From IMG/VR virus record IMGVR_UViG_3300037847_002535, positions 1 to 37,653 of that record: DNA of 37,653 bases; one strand, 5' to 3'. The notes beneath the pieces are model-generated. The model was given only the letters and a program-made list of their open reading frames with translations, searched no databases and was not told the origin of the DNA. Of this stretch, positions 29,226 to 37,653 are shown one piece after another; within the stretch, counting starts at the first letter, position 1, and the number at the start of each line of letters is the position of its first letter. The DNA is from a virus. The position numbers were made by a program, and so were the translations under genes.

Positions 29226-30722
29226 ATGAGTAGTGTTCTAAGTAAGATTCAGAACTTATCAGTAGATGAGAAAGAAGAGTTATTAGGATTACTAGAGGAA
29301 CTTGAAGAGGCTAAGTCTCGGGAACACTGCCACGACAAGTTCCTCACCTTTGTTGGTGAGATGTGGTCTGCTTTTATACATGGTAAACACCATGAGATTA
29401 TGGCGGAGGCTTTTGAGAGAGTTGCGAATGGCGAACTTAAAAGACTTATTATCAATATGCCACCCAGACATACGAAGTCTGAATTTGCTTCCTATCTTTT
29501 ACCTGCATGGTTTCTAGGAAGATATCCCGATAAGAAGATTATCCAAACCGCACACACGGCTGAACTGGCTGTGGGATTTGGTAGAAAGGTTAGAAACCTT
29601 GTTAACAGTAAAGACTATAAGAATATATTCCCTAATGTGAGCTTGCAAGCTGATAGTAAAGCAGCAGGAAGATGGAATACCAACAAGGGCGGAGAATACT
29701 TTGCGATAGGTGTTGGTGGTGCTGTTACAGGTAAAGGTGCGGACTTATTAATTATAGACGACCCTCATAGTGAACAAGAGGGTGCTAGTTCTGATATAAA
29801 CATTTTCAATAGGACCTACGAATGGTACACCTCAGGTCCACGACAAAGACTACAACCCAAAGGAGCTATTGTTGTAGTTATGACTAGATGGCATCAAAAA
29901 GACCTCACAGGACAAGTTGTTGATGCGTCTATAAAGAGAGGCGGTGCAGACCAATGGGAAGTCATAGAATTACCCGCTATACTTCCATCAGGCAATCCAC
30001 TGTGGTCTGAGTTTTGGAAGCTTGAAGAATTAGAAGCACTTCGAGCAGAACTGCCCGCATCCAAGTGGTCAGCACAATATCAGCAAGACCCCACTGCTGA
30101 AGAAGGTGCTTTAGTGAAAAGGGAGTGGTGGCAAGATTGGAACTACAACGAACCTCCTCAATGCGAGTTCATCATACAATCTTGGGACACAGCATTTTTA
30201 AAGTCGCAGAGAGCTGACTACTCCGCTTGCACTACTTGGGGTGTATTTTATAAAGAAGATGAAGACGAAGGCTCAATAGTGCCTAACATCATACTGTTGG
30301 ATGCCTACAAAGAAAGATTAGAATTTCCAGACCTCAAAGTGGTAGCGATGGATAAGTATAAAGAATTTAAGCCTGATGCTTTTATTGTTGAGGGCAAAGC
30401 TGCTGGTATGCCTTTGATATTTGAATTAAGGCAAATGGGTATACCAGTACAAGAATACACACCCAGTCGTGGTAACGATAAGATATCTAGAGTAAACGCA
30501 GTCTCTGATTTGTTTGCTTCTGGAGTTGTATGGTGTCCACAAACAAGATGGGGTGAAGAAGTTATAGAAGAGTTTGCAGCATTCCCTAATGCAGAACATG
30601 ATGATTTGGTTGATAGCAGTACGCAAGCTCTGTTAAGATTTAGACAAGGCGGGTTTGTACCACTTTACTCAGATGAAGAGGATGAGCCTTTAGAACATAA
30701 TCGCAAAGCAGATTATTACTGA
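29226..30722 (+). CDS. terL: Terminase large subunit
   Basis: 498 residues. The ATPase half shows the terminase Walker A variant MPPRHTKSE (PPRHTKSE at 79-86) and Walker B LLIIDDPH with D178-D179. The nuclease half shows SWDTAF (D321) and EHDDLVD (D459/D460), the acidic residues of the RNase H-like cleavage site. It pumps DNA into the prohead and cuts it. The N-terminal 35 residues are Leu/Glu-rich and may bind the small subunit. ATG 29226 has no clear ribosome binding site and follows a CTAG-rich leader. Confidence 0.95.
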   Translation: MSSVLSKIQNLSVDEKEELLGLLEELEEAKSREHCHDKFLTFVGEMWSAFIHGKHHEIMAEAFERVANGELKRLIINMPPRHTKSEFASYLLPAWFLGRYPDKKIIQTAHTAELAVGFGRKVRNLVNSKDYKNIFPNVSLQADSKAAGRWNTNKGGEYFAIGVGGAVTGKGADLLIIDDPHSEQEGASSDINIFNRTYEWYTSGPRQRLQPKGAIVVVMTRWHQKDLTGQVVDASIKRGGADQWEVIELPAILPSGNPLWSEFWKLEELEALRAELPASKWSAQYQQDPTAEEGALVKREWWQDWNYNEPPQCEFIIQSWDTAFLKSQRADYSACTTWGVFYKEDEDEGSIVPNIILLDAYKERLEFPDLKVVAMDKYKEFKPDAFIVEGKAAGMPLIFELRQMGIPVQEYTPSRGNDKISRVNAVSDLFASGVVWCPQTRWGEEVIEEFAAFPNAEHDDLVDSSTQALLRFRQGGFVPLYSDEEDEPLEHNRKADYY

Positions 30723-30734
30723 TAGGAGTTTACA

Positions 30735-33206
30735 TTGGCTATAGACAAACCAGCTACACCCATAGATGGCTTAATAGAGAAAGAGCCTGAAGAGGAATTA
30801 CAAATTGCAATAGAGAATCCAGACTCTGTAGCCATAGCCACAGAAGATGGTGGTATGGTTATAGATTTTGACCCGCAAGAAGAAAAGCCTGATTCAGAGT
30901 TTGGCAGTAACCTTGTGGAATTTATAGACGACCAAGAATTAGAACACATAGGTTCTGATTTAATATCCGCATTCAATATGGATAGGGACTCTAGAAAAGA
31001 ATGGGAAGAGACCTATACCAAAGGATTAGACCAGCTAGGTTTAAAGATAGAAGAGAGAACTCAGCCTTGGAATGGAGCGTGTGGTGTATTCCACCCCATG
31101 CTATCAGAAGCAGTAATACGTTTTCAGTCACAGGCTATAGCAGAAATATTTCCTGCTGCTGGTCCAGTTAAGACCAAGATAGTTGGTAAGATTACTGACG
31201 ATAAAGAAAAACAGGCTCAACGAGTAGAAGACTATATGAACTATCTTCTGACTTATGAGATGGCTGAATACAGAACTGAAACAGAGAAGCTGTTGTTTTC
31301 TTTACCTTTAGCTGGTTCTGCTTTTAGAAAAGTTTATTACGACCCAACGCTAGGAAGACCTAGTGGTATCTTTGTTCCCTCAGAAGATGTGGTTGTTAAC
31401 TATGGTGCTAGTGATTTAGATACTTGTGAAAGAGCAACTCACGTTATGCGTATGTCATCTAATGATATTCGTAAGATGCAAGTAAACGGATTCTATCGTG
31501 ATGTAGAAGTAGCAAGCGGAGACCGCACTTATACAGACGTACAAGAAAAGTATGACGAGTTAACAGGAGAAATGCAAAACAACTCCTACGACCAAAGGCA
31601 TACTGTATTGGAGATGCAGGTTAATTTAGACCTCAAAGGTTTTGAAGATGAATCTAATGGTCAGCCTACAGGTATCGCATTACCTTATGTGGTAACTGTT
31701 GATTATCCTTCAGGCATAGTCTTGAGTATTCGTAGAAACTATTACGAAGATGACCCACAAAAGAAAAGACGTTCACACTTTGTGCATTATCAATACCTAC
31801 CAGGTATAGGTTTTTATGGGTTTGGTTTGATACACATGATAGGTGGTTTAGCTAAATCAGCAACCAGCTTACTGAGACAGTTAGTAGATGCAGGTACGCT
31901 ATCTAATCTACCAGGTGGTTTAAAGGCTAGAGGTCTTAGAATTAAAGGTGATGATACACCTATAATGCCTGGAGAATTTAGAGATGTAGATATAGCTGGT
32001 GGAGCTATCAAGGACAATATAACCTTCTTGCCTTACAAAGAACCATCAGGAACTTTGTATTCTTTGTTACAGAACATAGTTGAAGAAGGTAGAAGGTTCG
32101 CAAGCATATCGGATATGAAAGTATCGGATATGAACTCACAAGCACCTGTCGGAACTACCCTAGCTTTGCTAGAAAGAAACATGAAAGTTATGACTGCGGT
32201 ACAAGCAAGACTTCACGCTTCCATGCGTAAAGAGTTTGATATCTTAGTAAATGTCATAAAAGATTTTGGTGAGCCATCTTACCCTTACGAAACAGATGAA
32301 GAGGAAGATATTAAGATAACTGACTTCGATAAGCGAGTAGATGTTATGCCTGTATCTGACCCCAATGCAGCAACAATGGCTCAAAGAATTATGCAGTATC
32401 AAGCAGCATTTCAGTTATCGCAATCTGCTCCTGAGATGTATGACCTCAAAGAATTACACAGGCAAATGCTTGATGTATTAGGCATACAGGATGTTGATGA
32501 CATAGTTCCAGATGAAGATGATGTTCCACCTGTAGACCCTGTATCTGCGGTACAGAATCTAATAAACAATAAACCAGTCAAAGCTTATGAGTTCCAAGAC
32601 CATGATGCACATATACAGACTGTAGTATCTGCACAAGAAAATCCTGAGATACAAAAGCTGGTTGGACAATCTCCAAATGCTCCAAGTATTTTAGCATCAG
32701 GTTCTGCTTATATACTTGAACACTTAACTATGAAGTATAGAGATGAAGTAGAAAAAGAAATGGGTATTGAGTTACCTCCACTAGGAGAACCTTTACCAGC
32801 AGACGTAGAGAAGAGAATATCAGAGCTTGTGGCTGAAGCCTCAACTAGAGTATCACAAGCTGCCATGATAAAAGCAGAACAAGAAAGAATTAATCAGCAA
32901 ATGCAAGACCCACTAATACTAGCTAAACAAAGAGAGTTAGATATTAAACAAGCTGAAGTTCAACGTAAAGCTTTAGGAGACCAAGCTAGATTTACGTTGG
33001 CTGCTCAGAAACAACAAGACCAAGTTGAGTTGGAAAAAGAAAGAATAGAAAGCGAGCAAGCTATAGAGGGTGTTAAAATAGGACAAAGAATTGCAAGCGA
33101 TTTGCTAGAAAAAGAAATTGATATCAATAAGCAATCAGTAGATGACTTTAAGTCTGGTATTGACATGGTCAAAGAATTAGTTGATGATGTCAATAAGAAT
33201 GAATAA
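30735..33206 (+). CDS. Portal protein
   Basis: 823 residues, larger than the P22 portal (725). The TTG start has AGGAG six bases upstream, twelve bases after terL ends. Central segments (FVHYQYLPGIGFYGFGLIHM, SATSLLRQLVDAGTLSNLPG, DMNSQAPVGTTLALLERNMK) are typical of the head-tail connector portal of P22/podovirus type. The last 150 residues are a long Gln/Glu/Lys helix, as in portal barrels that reach into the capsid. It forms the dodecameric channel for DNA entry and ejection. Position after terL supports the call. Confidence 0.9.
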   Translation: MAIDKPATPIDGLIEKEPEEELQIAIENPDSVAIATEDGGMVIDFDPQEEKPDSEFGSNLVEFIDDQELEHIGSDLISAFNMDRDSRKEWEETYTKGLDQLGLKIEERTQPWNGACGVFHPMLSEAVIRFQSQAIAEIFPAAGPVKTKIVGKITDDKEKQAQRVEDYMNYLLTYEMAEYRTETEKLLFSLPLAGSAFRKVYYDPTLGRPSGIFVPSEDVVVNYGASDLDTCERATHVMRMSSNDIRKMQVNGFYRDVEVASGDRTYTDVQEKYDELTGEMQNNSYDQRHTVLEMQVNLDLKGFEDESNGQPTGIALPYVVTVDYPSGIVLSIRRNYYEDDPQKKRRSHFVHYQYLPGIGFYGFGLIHMIGGLAKSATSLLRQLVDAGTLSNLPGGLKARGLRIKGDDTPIMPGEFRDVDIAGGAIKDNITFLPYKEPSGTLYSLLQNIVEEGRRFASISDMKVSDMNSQAPVGTTLALLERNMKVMTAVQARLHASMRKEFDILVNVIKDFGEPSYPYETDEEEDIKITDFDKRVDVMPVSDPNAATMAQRIMQYQAAFQLSQSAPEMYDLKELHRQMLDVLGIQDVDDIVPDEDDVPPVDPVSAVQNLINNKPVKAYEFQDHDAHIQTVVSAQENPEIQKLVGQSPNAPSILASGSAYILEHLTMKYRDEVEKEMGIELPPLGEPLPADVEKRISELVAEASTRVSQAAMIKAEQERINQQMQDPLILAKQRELDIKQAEVQRKALGDQARFTLAAQKQQDQVELEKERIESEQAIEGVKIGQRIASDLLEKEIDINKQSVDDFKSGIDMVKELVDDVNKNE

Positions 33207-33402
33207 TGATATCAATGAGCAATCACTATCTGAATATTTAGGTAAAAGGATTCGGACATTGATGAATGAACATACTGATTTCTTAGCAACTGGAAGTGTA
33301 AAAGACTTTGAGGAGTATAAAAAGATATCAGGTATTATCGAGGGGTTAGCTCTCGCAGAACGAGAAATGTTGGACTGGATAGAACAACATACTCGTCAAT
33401 AG
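33199..33402 (+). CDS. Small unknown head protein
   Basis: 67 residues from ATG 33199, which overlaps the portal stop by eight bases; the longer frame from TTG 33181 (MMMSIR...) is less likely. Helical (SEYLGKRIRTLMNEHTDFLA, IIEGLALAEREMLDWIEQ). Between portal and GroES-like gene, so a head-assembly role is probable but unproven. An inverted CGAC/GTCG pair lies in the short gap after it. Confidence 0.6.
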   Translation: MNNDINEQSLSEYLGKRIRTLMNEHTDFLATGSVKDFEEYKKISGIIEGLALAEREMLDWIEQHTRQ

Positions 33403-33429
33403 GAACTCGACACCTATAAGTCGTGCAAT

Positions 33430-33825
33430 ATGAAAAAAGTAGTAGCAGAATCTAAAATAGAAGAACTCACACCTGAAGAGGTTGAGTCTAATAAAAAACA
33501 ATTACCTGACCCATCAGGCTATCGTATATTGGTAGCTATGCCTGTAGCAGATGAAAAGACTGAGGGCGGTATATTAAAGGCTAATCAAACTATTAAGGAT
33601 GAAGAAGTCAGTAATATATGTGGCATGGTAATTAAATTAGGTCCTGACTGTTATCAAGATGAAAGAAGATTCCCTAGCGGTCCTTGGTGCAAGGAAAAAG
33701 ATTGGGTGGTCTTTCGTGCTTATTCAGGCACACGCATGAAGATGTATGGTCAAGAGTTTCGTTTAATTAATGACGATACTGTGGAAGCAGTAGTTGAAGA
33801 CCCTACAGGAGTAGTTAGAGCATGA
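33430..33825 (+). CDS. GroES-like co-chaperonin
   Basis: 131 residues. LPDPSGYRILVAMPVADEKTEGGIL, then GMVIKLGPDCYQDERRFPSGPWCKEKDWVVF and SGTRMKMYGQEFRLINDD (quoted by segment) follow the chaperonin-10 fold: the mobile-loop region around DEKTEGGI, and a roof strand near GPDC. Phage examples (T4 gp31 and marine relatives) redirect GroEL to fold the capsid protein. Here the gene sits between portal and scaffold, matching such a role. It overlaps the scaffold gene as ATGA. No clear ribosome binding site is seen. Confidence 0.8.
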   Translation: MKKVVAESKIEELTPEEVESNKKQLPDPSGYRILVAMPVADEKTEGGILKANQTIKDEEVSNICGMVIKLGPDCYQDERRFPSGPWCKEKDWVVFRAYSGTRMKMYGQEFRLINDDTVEAVVEDPTGVVRA

Positions 33826-34871
33826 GTGAGCAAACAGTAGAAACTAAAATAGAAACTGAATTTCAACCTGATAGCACAGGCAATCTTGTACCTCAGTCTG
33901 AAGAAGAAAAATTCTTTGGAGTAAAAACTGAAATACCTACAAAGCAAGAAGCAGATAATAATTTGTCTGTAGAGGTTGTAGACGATATACAAGAGCCAGA
34001 AGTAGAAGAAGAGGTTGAAGAAGAAGTAGATGAAGCTACTTTAGATGAAGAAATCAAAAACTATTCTAAAAGAGCAGGCAAAAGAATAGACCAGCTTATT
34101 TACGAAAGAGAAGAACAGAAAAGACAAAAACAAGCTTTAGAAAGTCAAAGTCAGGAAGCTGTAACAAGGCTTAGAACTTTGATGCAAGAAAATCAAAGAT
34201 TACAAGCTATAGTAGACCAAGGCGGAGAAGTCTTAAACCAACAAGCTACTAACAATGCACAATGGGCAAAGTTAAATGCACAAGCTAAATTTAAAGCAGC
34301 TTATGACGAGGGTGATGCTGATGCTATGGCACAGGCTCAAGAAGAGTTAACTAAAGCGTCTTTAGCAGAACAATCTGCTGCACAGTATTCACAGAATTTA
34401 CAAAACCAACTAGTTCAACAATTAGAACAAGAACAGTTAAATAATCCTGTACAACAAGAACCACAACAGCTAGACCCTGATATGCAAGCATGGTCTTCAA
34501 GAAATCCTTGGTTTATGAGTACAGTTCCAGAGCATCAAGAAATGACATCTTATGCTATGACTATAGATAGAAGGTTACGCAACCAAGGTGTATTACCTGA
34601 GAATGATTCTAAGCTTTACTATGATGAAGTAGATAAAGCTATGCGTAACGAATACCCCAGTTTCTTTGGTGTGACTACAACGGAAGAAGTAGCACCACCA
34701 ACACAAGAAAAACGTCAGCCACAAAATGTGGTTGCACCCGCATCGAGAACAAGCGGGTCTAATAAAGGTTCTCGCAAAGTACGATTGAGCAAGGACCAGC
34801 TTGCGGTAGCACGGCAGCTTGGAGTAACCCCTGAACAATACGCAAAACAATTATTATTGGAGGAGTCCTAA
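33822..34871 (+). CDS. Scaffolding protein (probable)
   Basis: 349 residues, very acidic N-terminus (EVEEEVEEEVDEATLDEEI), then long Gln/Glu/Arg/Lys coiled-coil helices (residues about 85-215), and a basic C-terminus (SRKVRLSKDQLAVARQLGVT). Acidic start, central coiled coil and basic capsid-binding tail are the usual scaffold design. Location between the co-chaperonin and capsid genes agrees. It is expected inside the prohead and removed on maturation. Confidence 0.75.
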   Translation: MSEQTVETKIETEFQPDSTGNLVPQSEEEKFFGVKTEIPTKQEADNNLSVEVVDDIQEPEVEEEVEEEVDEATLDEEIKNYSKRAGKRIDQLIYEREEQKRQKQALESQSQEAVTRLRTLMQENQRLQAIVDQGGEVLNQQATNNAQWAKLNAQAKFKAAYDEGDADAMAQAQEELTKASLAEQSAAQYSQNLQNQLVQQLEQEQLNNPVQQEPQQLDPDMQAWSSRNPWFMSTVPEHQEMTSYAMTIDRRLRNQGVLPENDSKLYYDEVDKAMRNEYPSFFGVTTTEEVAPPTQEKRQPQNVVAPASRTSGSNKGSRKVRLSKDQLAVARQLGVTPEQYAKQLLLEES

Positions 34872-35384
34872 ATGGAAGAAAATAAAACGGAAGTAATAGA
34901 AGAATCTACAGAAGACTCTTTTGAACAAGTGCGTACTCCGAGAGGAGCAGAAGACCGAGAGGTCACCCAACACAATCAAGATTGGGAAAACCCCCTAAAT
35001 CTACCAAGTCCTAATAACCAAGAAGGTTGGGTCTTTAGATGGATAAGAACAAGCATCTTGGGTAATTCTGATAATCCTAATGTATCGAAGAAGTTCCGAG
35101 AGGGATGGATTCCATGTAGGGCAGAAGACCACCCTGAGTTGCATATCCAAATGATGGACTATAAATCTGAATGGGCAGAAAAAGGAAACATAGAGATAGG
35201 TGGACAACTGTTATGCAAGATGCCCTCTGACAAGGCTAGAGCTAGAGATGAACATTTCAGAAGCATGGCTCAAACTCAGATGGACTCTGTGGATAATGTG
35301 TATTTTAAAGACCAAGACTCTAGAATGGCGACCAAACAAGTCTTTGAAAGAAAATCAAAGACAACCTTTGGAAGAGATTCTTAA
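34872..35384 (+). CDS. Conserved head-region protein, unknown function
   Basis: 170 residues, starting one base after the scaffold stop with TTGGAGGAG upstream. Acidic N-terminus, then WENPLNLPSPNNQEGWVFRW, REGWIPCRAEDHPEL, GGQLLCKMPSDKARARDEHF and a final TTFGRDS. I recall this pattern from head gene clusters of many marine phages, where it precedes the capsid gene. No enzyme motif. A structural or assembly role is inferred. Confidence 0.65.
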   Translation: MEENKTEVIEESTEDSFEQVRTPRGAEDREVTQHNQDWENPLNLPSPNNQEGWVFRWIRTSILGNSDNPNVSKKFREGWIPCRAEDHPELHIQMMDYKSEWAEKGNIEIGGQLLCKMPSDKARARDEHFRSMAQTQMDSVDNVYFKDQDSRMATKQVFERKSKTTFGRDS

Positions 35385-35422
35385 TCTTGGATATGTAATT
35401 GTTTTAACACAAGGAGAAAATA

Positions 35423-36010
35423 ATGGCTTCATCAGCTACACCTTTCGGTGCTAGACCTGTAAGTTCGTTAGTGTCTTGTGCGTACAACGCTAAAATTACT
35501 CACTACAAAATTAAAAACGCTTTTGGAACAGATATATTCTATGGCGATTTTGTAAAGTGGGCAGACGATAACCCTAATACTACTATCCAAAAAGATACTG
35601 GTACTACGGCTTGTACTCCCATTGGAGTGTTTTTAGGATGTGCTTACACAGACCCTTCAACAGGTCAATTCACCCCAAACCAATATTATCCTGCTTCAAC
35701 AGCAGCAGATGATATCGTTGCTTATGTCGCATCTGACCCATTTATCGTAATGCAAATGCAGTCGGATGAGAGTTTAAACCAAGATGACCTTGGTAAGAAT
35801 GTTGCAGTTGTGCAAACGGCAGGCAGCACGTCTATCGGCACAAGCAGAAATGCTATTGACGGAAGTACAGCAGCTACTACCGCTACACTACCTTTAAAGA
35901 TTATTGACTTTGTTGATGGTCCAGATAGTGCAATCGGTGACAGCTTTACTGACGTTTTGGTGATGTTCAATGCTGGACATCAGTTACTTAACACAACAGG
36001 CATAGGATAA
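35423..36010 (+). CDS. Capsid accessory or decoration protein (probable)
   Basis: 195 residues, beta-rich and Thr/Ala/Gly/Asp-rich, starting MASSATPFGARPVSSLVSCA. The ATG has AAGGAG at seven bases. Immediately upstream of the major capsid gene, ten bases apart with its own ribosome binding site, which is the usual place of a decoration or minor capsid protein. No coiled coil or enzyme motif. Call rests on context and composition. Confidence 0.6.
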   Translation: MASSATPFGARPVSSLVSCAYNAKITHYKIKNAFGTDIFYGDFVKWADDNPNTTIQKDTGTTACTPIGVFLGCAYTDPSTGQFTPNQYYPASTAADDIVAYVASDPFIVMQMQSDESLNQDDLGKNVAVVQTAGSTSIGTSRNAIDGSTAATTATLPLKIIDFVDGPDSAIGDSFTDVLVMFNAGHQLLNTTGIG

Positions 36011-36020
36011 GGAGAATAAT

Positions 36021-36962
36021 ATGGCAGCTATATCAAGAGCGAATGAGCTCAAGCAGCTTCTTCCAGGTCTTAATGCCCTGTTTGGAGAAGAGTACAATAA
36101 CTACGAGAACGAGCACGAGCAAATTTATACAACTGAAAACTCTGAAAGAAGTTTTGAAGAGGAACTAAAGTTGTCGGGTTTTGCTGCTGCTCCTGTTAAA
36201 GACGAAGGTGCGTCAATATCTTTTGATACTGCACAGGAGTCTTTTGTAGCTCGTTATACACACGAAACAATCGCTTTAGGATTTAGTGTTACAGAAGAAG
36301 CAATGGAAGATAATTTATACGTTAGTCTTTCAGGCAGATACACTAAAGCTTTAGCGAGAGCAATGGCTTACACAAAACAAGTGAAAGCTGCTGCTCCGTT
36401 GAATAACGGCTTTACAAATTCATTCCAATCTGGAGATGGGGTTAACCTATTTACAGCAAGTGGTGATGGAGTAACAGGTGGAGATGGTCACCCTCTAGTA
36501 TCTGGCGGTAAGAACTCTAACAGACCAGTCACAGGTGCAGACTTGAATGAGACTTCATTAGAAGACAACATCATTCAAATCAGCAAGTGGACTGATGAAA
36601 GAGGTCTTAAAATTGCAGCTAGAGCTAGAAAGCTTATCGTTCCAACTGATTTGCAATTTGTTGCAACTCGTCTATTAGAAAGCGAGTACAGAATTGGTAC
36701 TGCTGACAATGACATCAACGCTATCAGAAACAATGGTGTTATACCTGAAGGCTATGCAGTTAATCATTATTTAACTGATACTAATGCCTACTTCATAACA
36801 ACAGATGTTCCTGATGGAATGAAGCACTTTGTCAGAAGTCCAATGACTACAAGCATGGATGGAGACTTCGATACTGGAAACGTAAGATACAAAGCTAGAG
36901 AAAGATATTCCTTTGGAGTATCTGACCCGCTTGGAATCTTCGGTTCACCAGGCTCAAGCTAA
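36021..36962 (+). CDS. Major capsid protein, HK97-type
   Basis: 313 residues. LPGLNALFGEEYNNYENEHE, FDTAQESFVARYTHETIALGFSVTEEAMEDNLY, then DGVNLFTASGDGV and LIVPTDLQFVATRLLESEYR (quoted by segment) are strongly patterned after major capsid proteins of Mu-like and marine podo-/siphoviruses. It has an N-arm, a spine-helix region and a beta-rich P domain, expected of the HK97 fold. AAGGAG precedes the ATG. A strong terminator follows, allowing high-level separate expression. Confidence 0.85.
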   Translation: MAAISRANELKQLLPGLNALFGEEYNNYENEHEQIYTTENSERSFEEELKLSGFAAAPVKDEGASISFDTAQESFVARYTHETIALGFSVTEEAMEDNLYVSLSGRYTKALARAMAYTKQVKAAAPLNNGFTNSFQSGDGVNLFTASGDGVTGGDGHPLVSGGKNSNRPVTGADLNETSLEDNIIQISKWTDERGLKIAARARKLIVPTDLQFVATRLLESEYRIGTADNDINAIRNNGVIPEGYAVNHYLTDTNAYFITTDVPDGMKHFVRSPMTTSMDGDFDTGNVRYKARERYSFGVSDPLGIFGSPGSS

Positions 36963-36971
36963 AATAAGAAG

Positions 36972-36995
36972 GGGGAGCTATGCTCCCCTTTTTTT
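36972..36995 (+). terminator. Terminator after major capsid gene
   Basis: Seven-base stem GGGGAGC (36972-36978) and GCTCCCC (36982-36988) with a TAT loop, followed by seven T. It stands nine bases past the capsid stop and should end the head operon's most abundant transcript. Confidence 0.9.
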
Positions 36996-37014
36996 CGTAT
37001 CTAGGTAATTTTTT

Positions 37015-37050
37015 CTATCGACTGACCTAGCAGACAAGCCAAGACGATAG
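37015..37050 (+). promoter_or_regulatory. Leader hairpin before the next structural gene
   Basis: CTATCG (37015-37020) and CGATAG (37045-37050) form an inverted repeat enclosing 24 bases, placed just before AAGGAG and ATG 37071. CTAG occurs nearby twice. Possible leader structure or promoter region for 37071; no sigma-70 boxes are convincing. Confidence 0.4.
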
Positions 37051-37070
37051 ATTTTTAAGGAGACTTAATT

Positions 37071-37598
37071 ATGGCAAACACAACCTTTAATGGACCAGTA
37101 AGGTCTGAGAATGGCTTTAAAGTCATTTCAAAAAATTCAAGCACAGGTGCTATATCAACATCTTTTACTTTAGATGGTTCAGGTATGCAAGTTGCACCTG
37201 TAGCTTTAGCTGATACAACGGCTATTTCTTTAACCGCAGCAACTCATGGTGGAAGGGTGGCAGTAGTGCCAGCACTTTCAGCAAACTGCACACTTTCATT
37301 GCCTTCACCTTCAGCAGGAGTTTATTTTAAACTAATTTATGGTGGTGCAGCAGAAGAAACAGAAAACCTTATTATTGATACAGGTTCAGATACTAATTTC
37401 TACTTAGGTGGAATTGTGCATCTAGACTCTAACGCAGATAATGTTTCTGTCTATGCTGATGGTGATTCAAACTCCATTCTTACTTTAACTGACTTTGGTT
37501 TATTTGATATAAACATATTAGCTAAAGACTCTACCAACTGGTATATTTGGGGCAACCAAGAAGGTGCAGATGCTCCAGCATTTACTGACCAATCATAA
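37071..37598 (+). CDS. Virion decoration/fibre-like protein
   Basis: 175 residues, beta-rich. MANTTFNGPVRSENGFKVIS is a start pattern I recall from structural proteins of marine phages (head fibre or surface decoration). The middle, TLSLPSPSAGVYFKLIYGG, resembles the trimeric beta sheets of phage surface proteins. AAGGAG precedes the ATG. It follows the capsid terminator. Exact location in the particle is unknown. Confidence 0.65.
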   Translation: MANTTFNGPVRSENGFKVISKNSSTGAISTSFTLDGSGMQVAPVALADTTAISLTAATHGGRVAVVPALSANCTLSLPSPSAGVYFKLIYGGAAEETENLIIDTGSDTNFYLGGIVHLDSNADNVSVYADGDSNSILTLTDFGLFDINILAKDSTNWYIWGNQEGADAPAFTDQS

Positions 37599-37608
37599 GG
37601 AGTAAACT

Positions 37609-37653
37609 ATGGCTGATGCAGTAACTTCACAAACCATCATTGATGGTGAAAGA
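37609..37653 (+). CDS. 3'-truncated gene at window end
   Basis: ATG 37609 follows AAGGAG by seven bases; fifteen codons remain (MADAVTSQTIIDGER) and the frame is open to the last base. Probably another structural protein in series with the previous gene; too short for more. Confidence 0.55.
   Translation, partial: MADAVTSQTIIDGER

Noticed and set aside
1-37653. tRNA genes, CRISPR arrays, insertion sequences, integrase or attachment sites
   Set aside because: No cloverleaf, regular repeat-spacer series, transposase or recombinase was recognised. Weak tRNAs could be missed by eye.

Overview
The window is a piece of a tailed-phage genome with an A+T-rich base composition. The gene set (large terminase, large portal, GroES-like protein, coiled-coil scaffold, a capsid block and a 2,919-residue internal-type protein) resembles podovirus-like phages known from marine metagenomes. 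The host cannot be fixed from sequence alone. I see no tRNA, rRNA, integrase or CRISPR array. Both ends cut through genes, so the genome continues on both sides.

Layout: (1) 1-13,219, plus strand: tail and internal virion proteins, ending in a giant polyvalent-type protein with an HExxH metallopeptidase motif. (2) 13,216-18,651, minus strand: a tightly overlapping early block with a Ref/HNH nuclease, an SSB-like protein with an acidic tip, an ERF annealing protein and a PD-(D/E)XK exonuclease, plus small unknowns, two of which (46 and 55 aa) were recovered by reading the gaps. It starts at a promoter flanked by an inverted repeat, and the first gene has an N-terminal ribbon-helix-helix-like segment. 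(3) 18,792-21,383, plus strand: a small gene, a T7 gp4-like primase-helicase and an unknown gene. (4) 21,325-21,892, minus strand: an RHH protein and an unknown. (5) 22,293-27,783, minus strand: an operon with a MoxR/CobS-like AAA+ ATPase, a 322-aa partner and a zinc-ribbon/metallopeptidase/VWA protein, plus five small unknowns. (6) 28,271-37,653, plus strand: packaging and head genes (terS, terL, portal, GroES-like, scaffold, capsid accessory proteins, major capsid protein).

The most striking signal is in region 5. Each sizeable gap between its genes, and the leader of its first gene, carries an RNA that folds as a hammerhead self-cleaving ribozyme on the mRNA strand. Three are type III with the same UGUGUG loop on changed but still paired stems, the arrangement of the satellite tobacco ringspot virus hammerhead. 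Two are type I, begin at the stop codon of the preceding gene and share an elaborated stem III. The reading is that one polycistronic transcript cuts itself into separate mRNAs, each with a 5' hairpin and its own strong ribosome binding site, around a MoxR-VWA module of unknown purpose.

Other unexplained signals: a dispersed ACCAGTAAATATT repeat found both between and inside genes; CTAG-rich stretches before the helicase and terL; and a 469-base gene-free segment between terS and terL with a G+C-rich, alternating purine-pyrimidine start.
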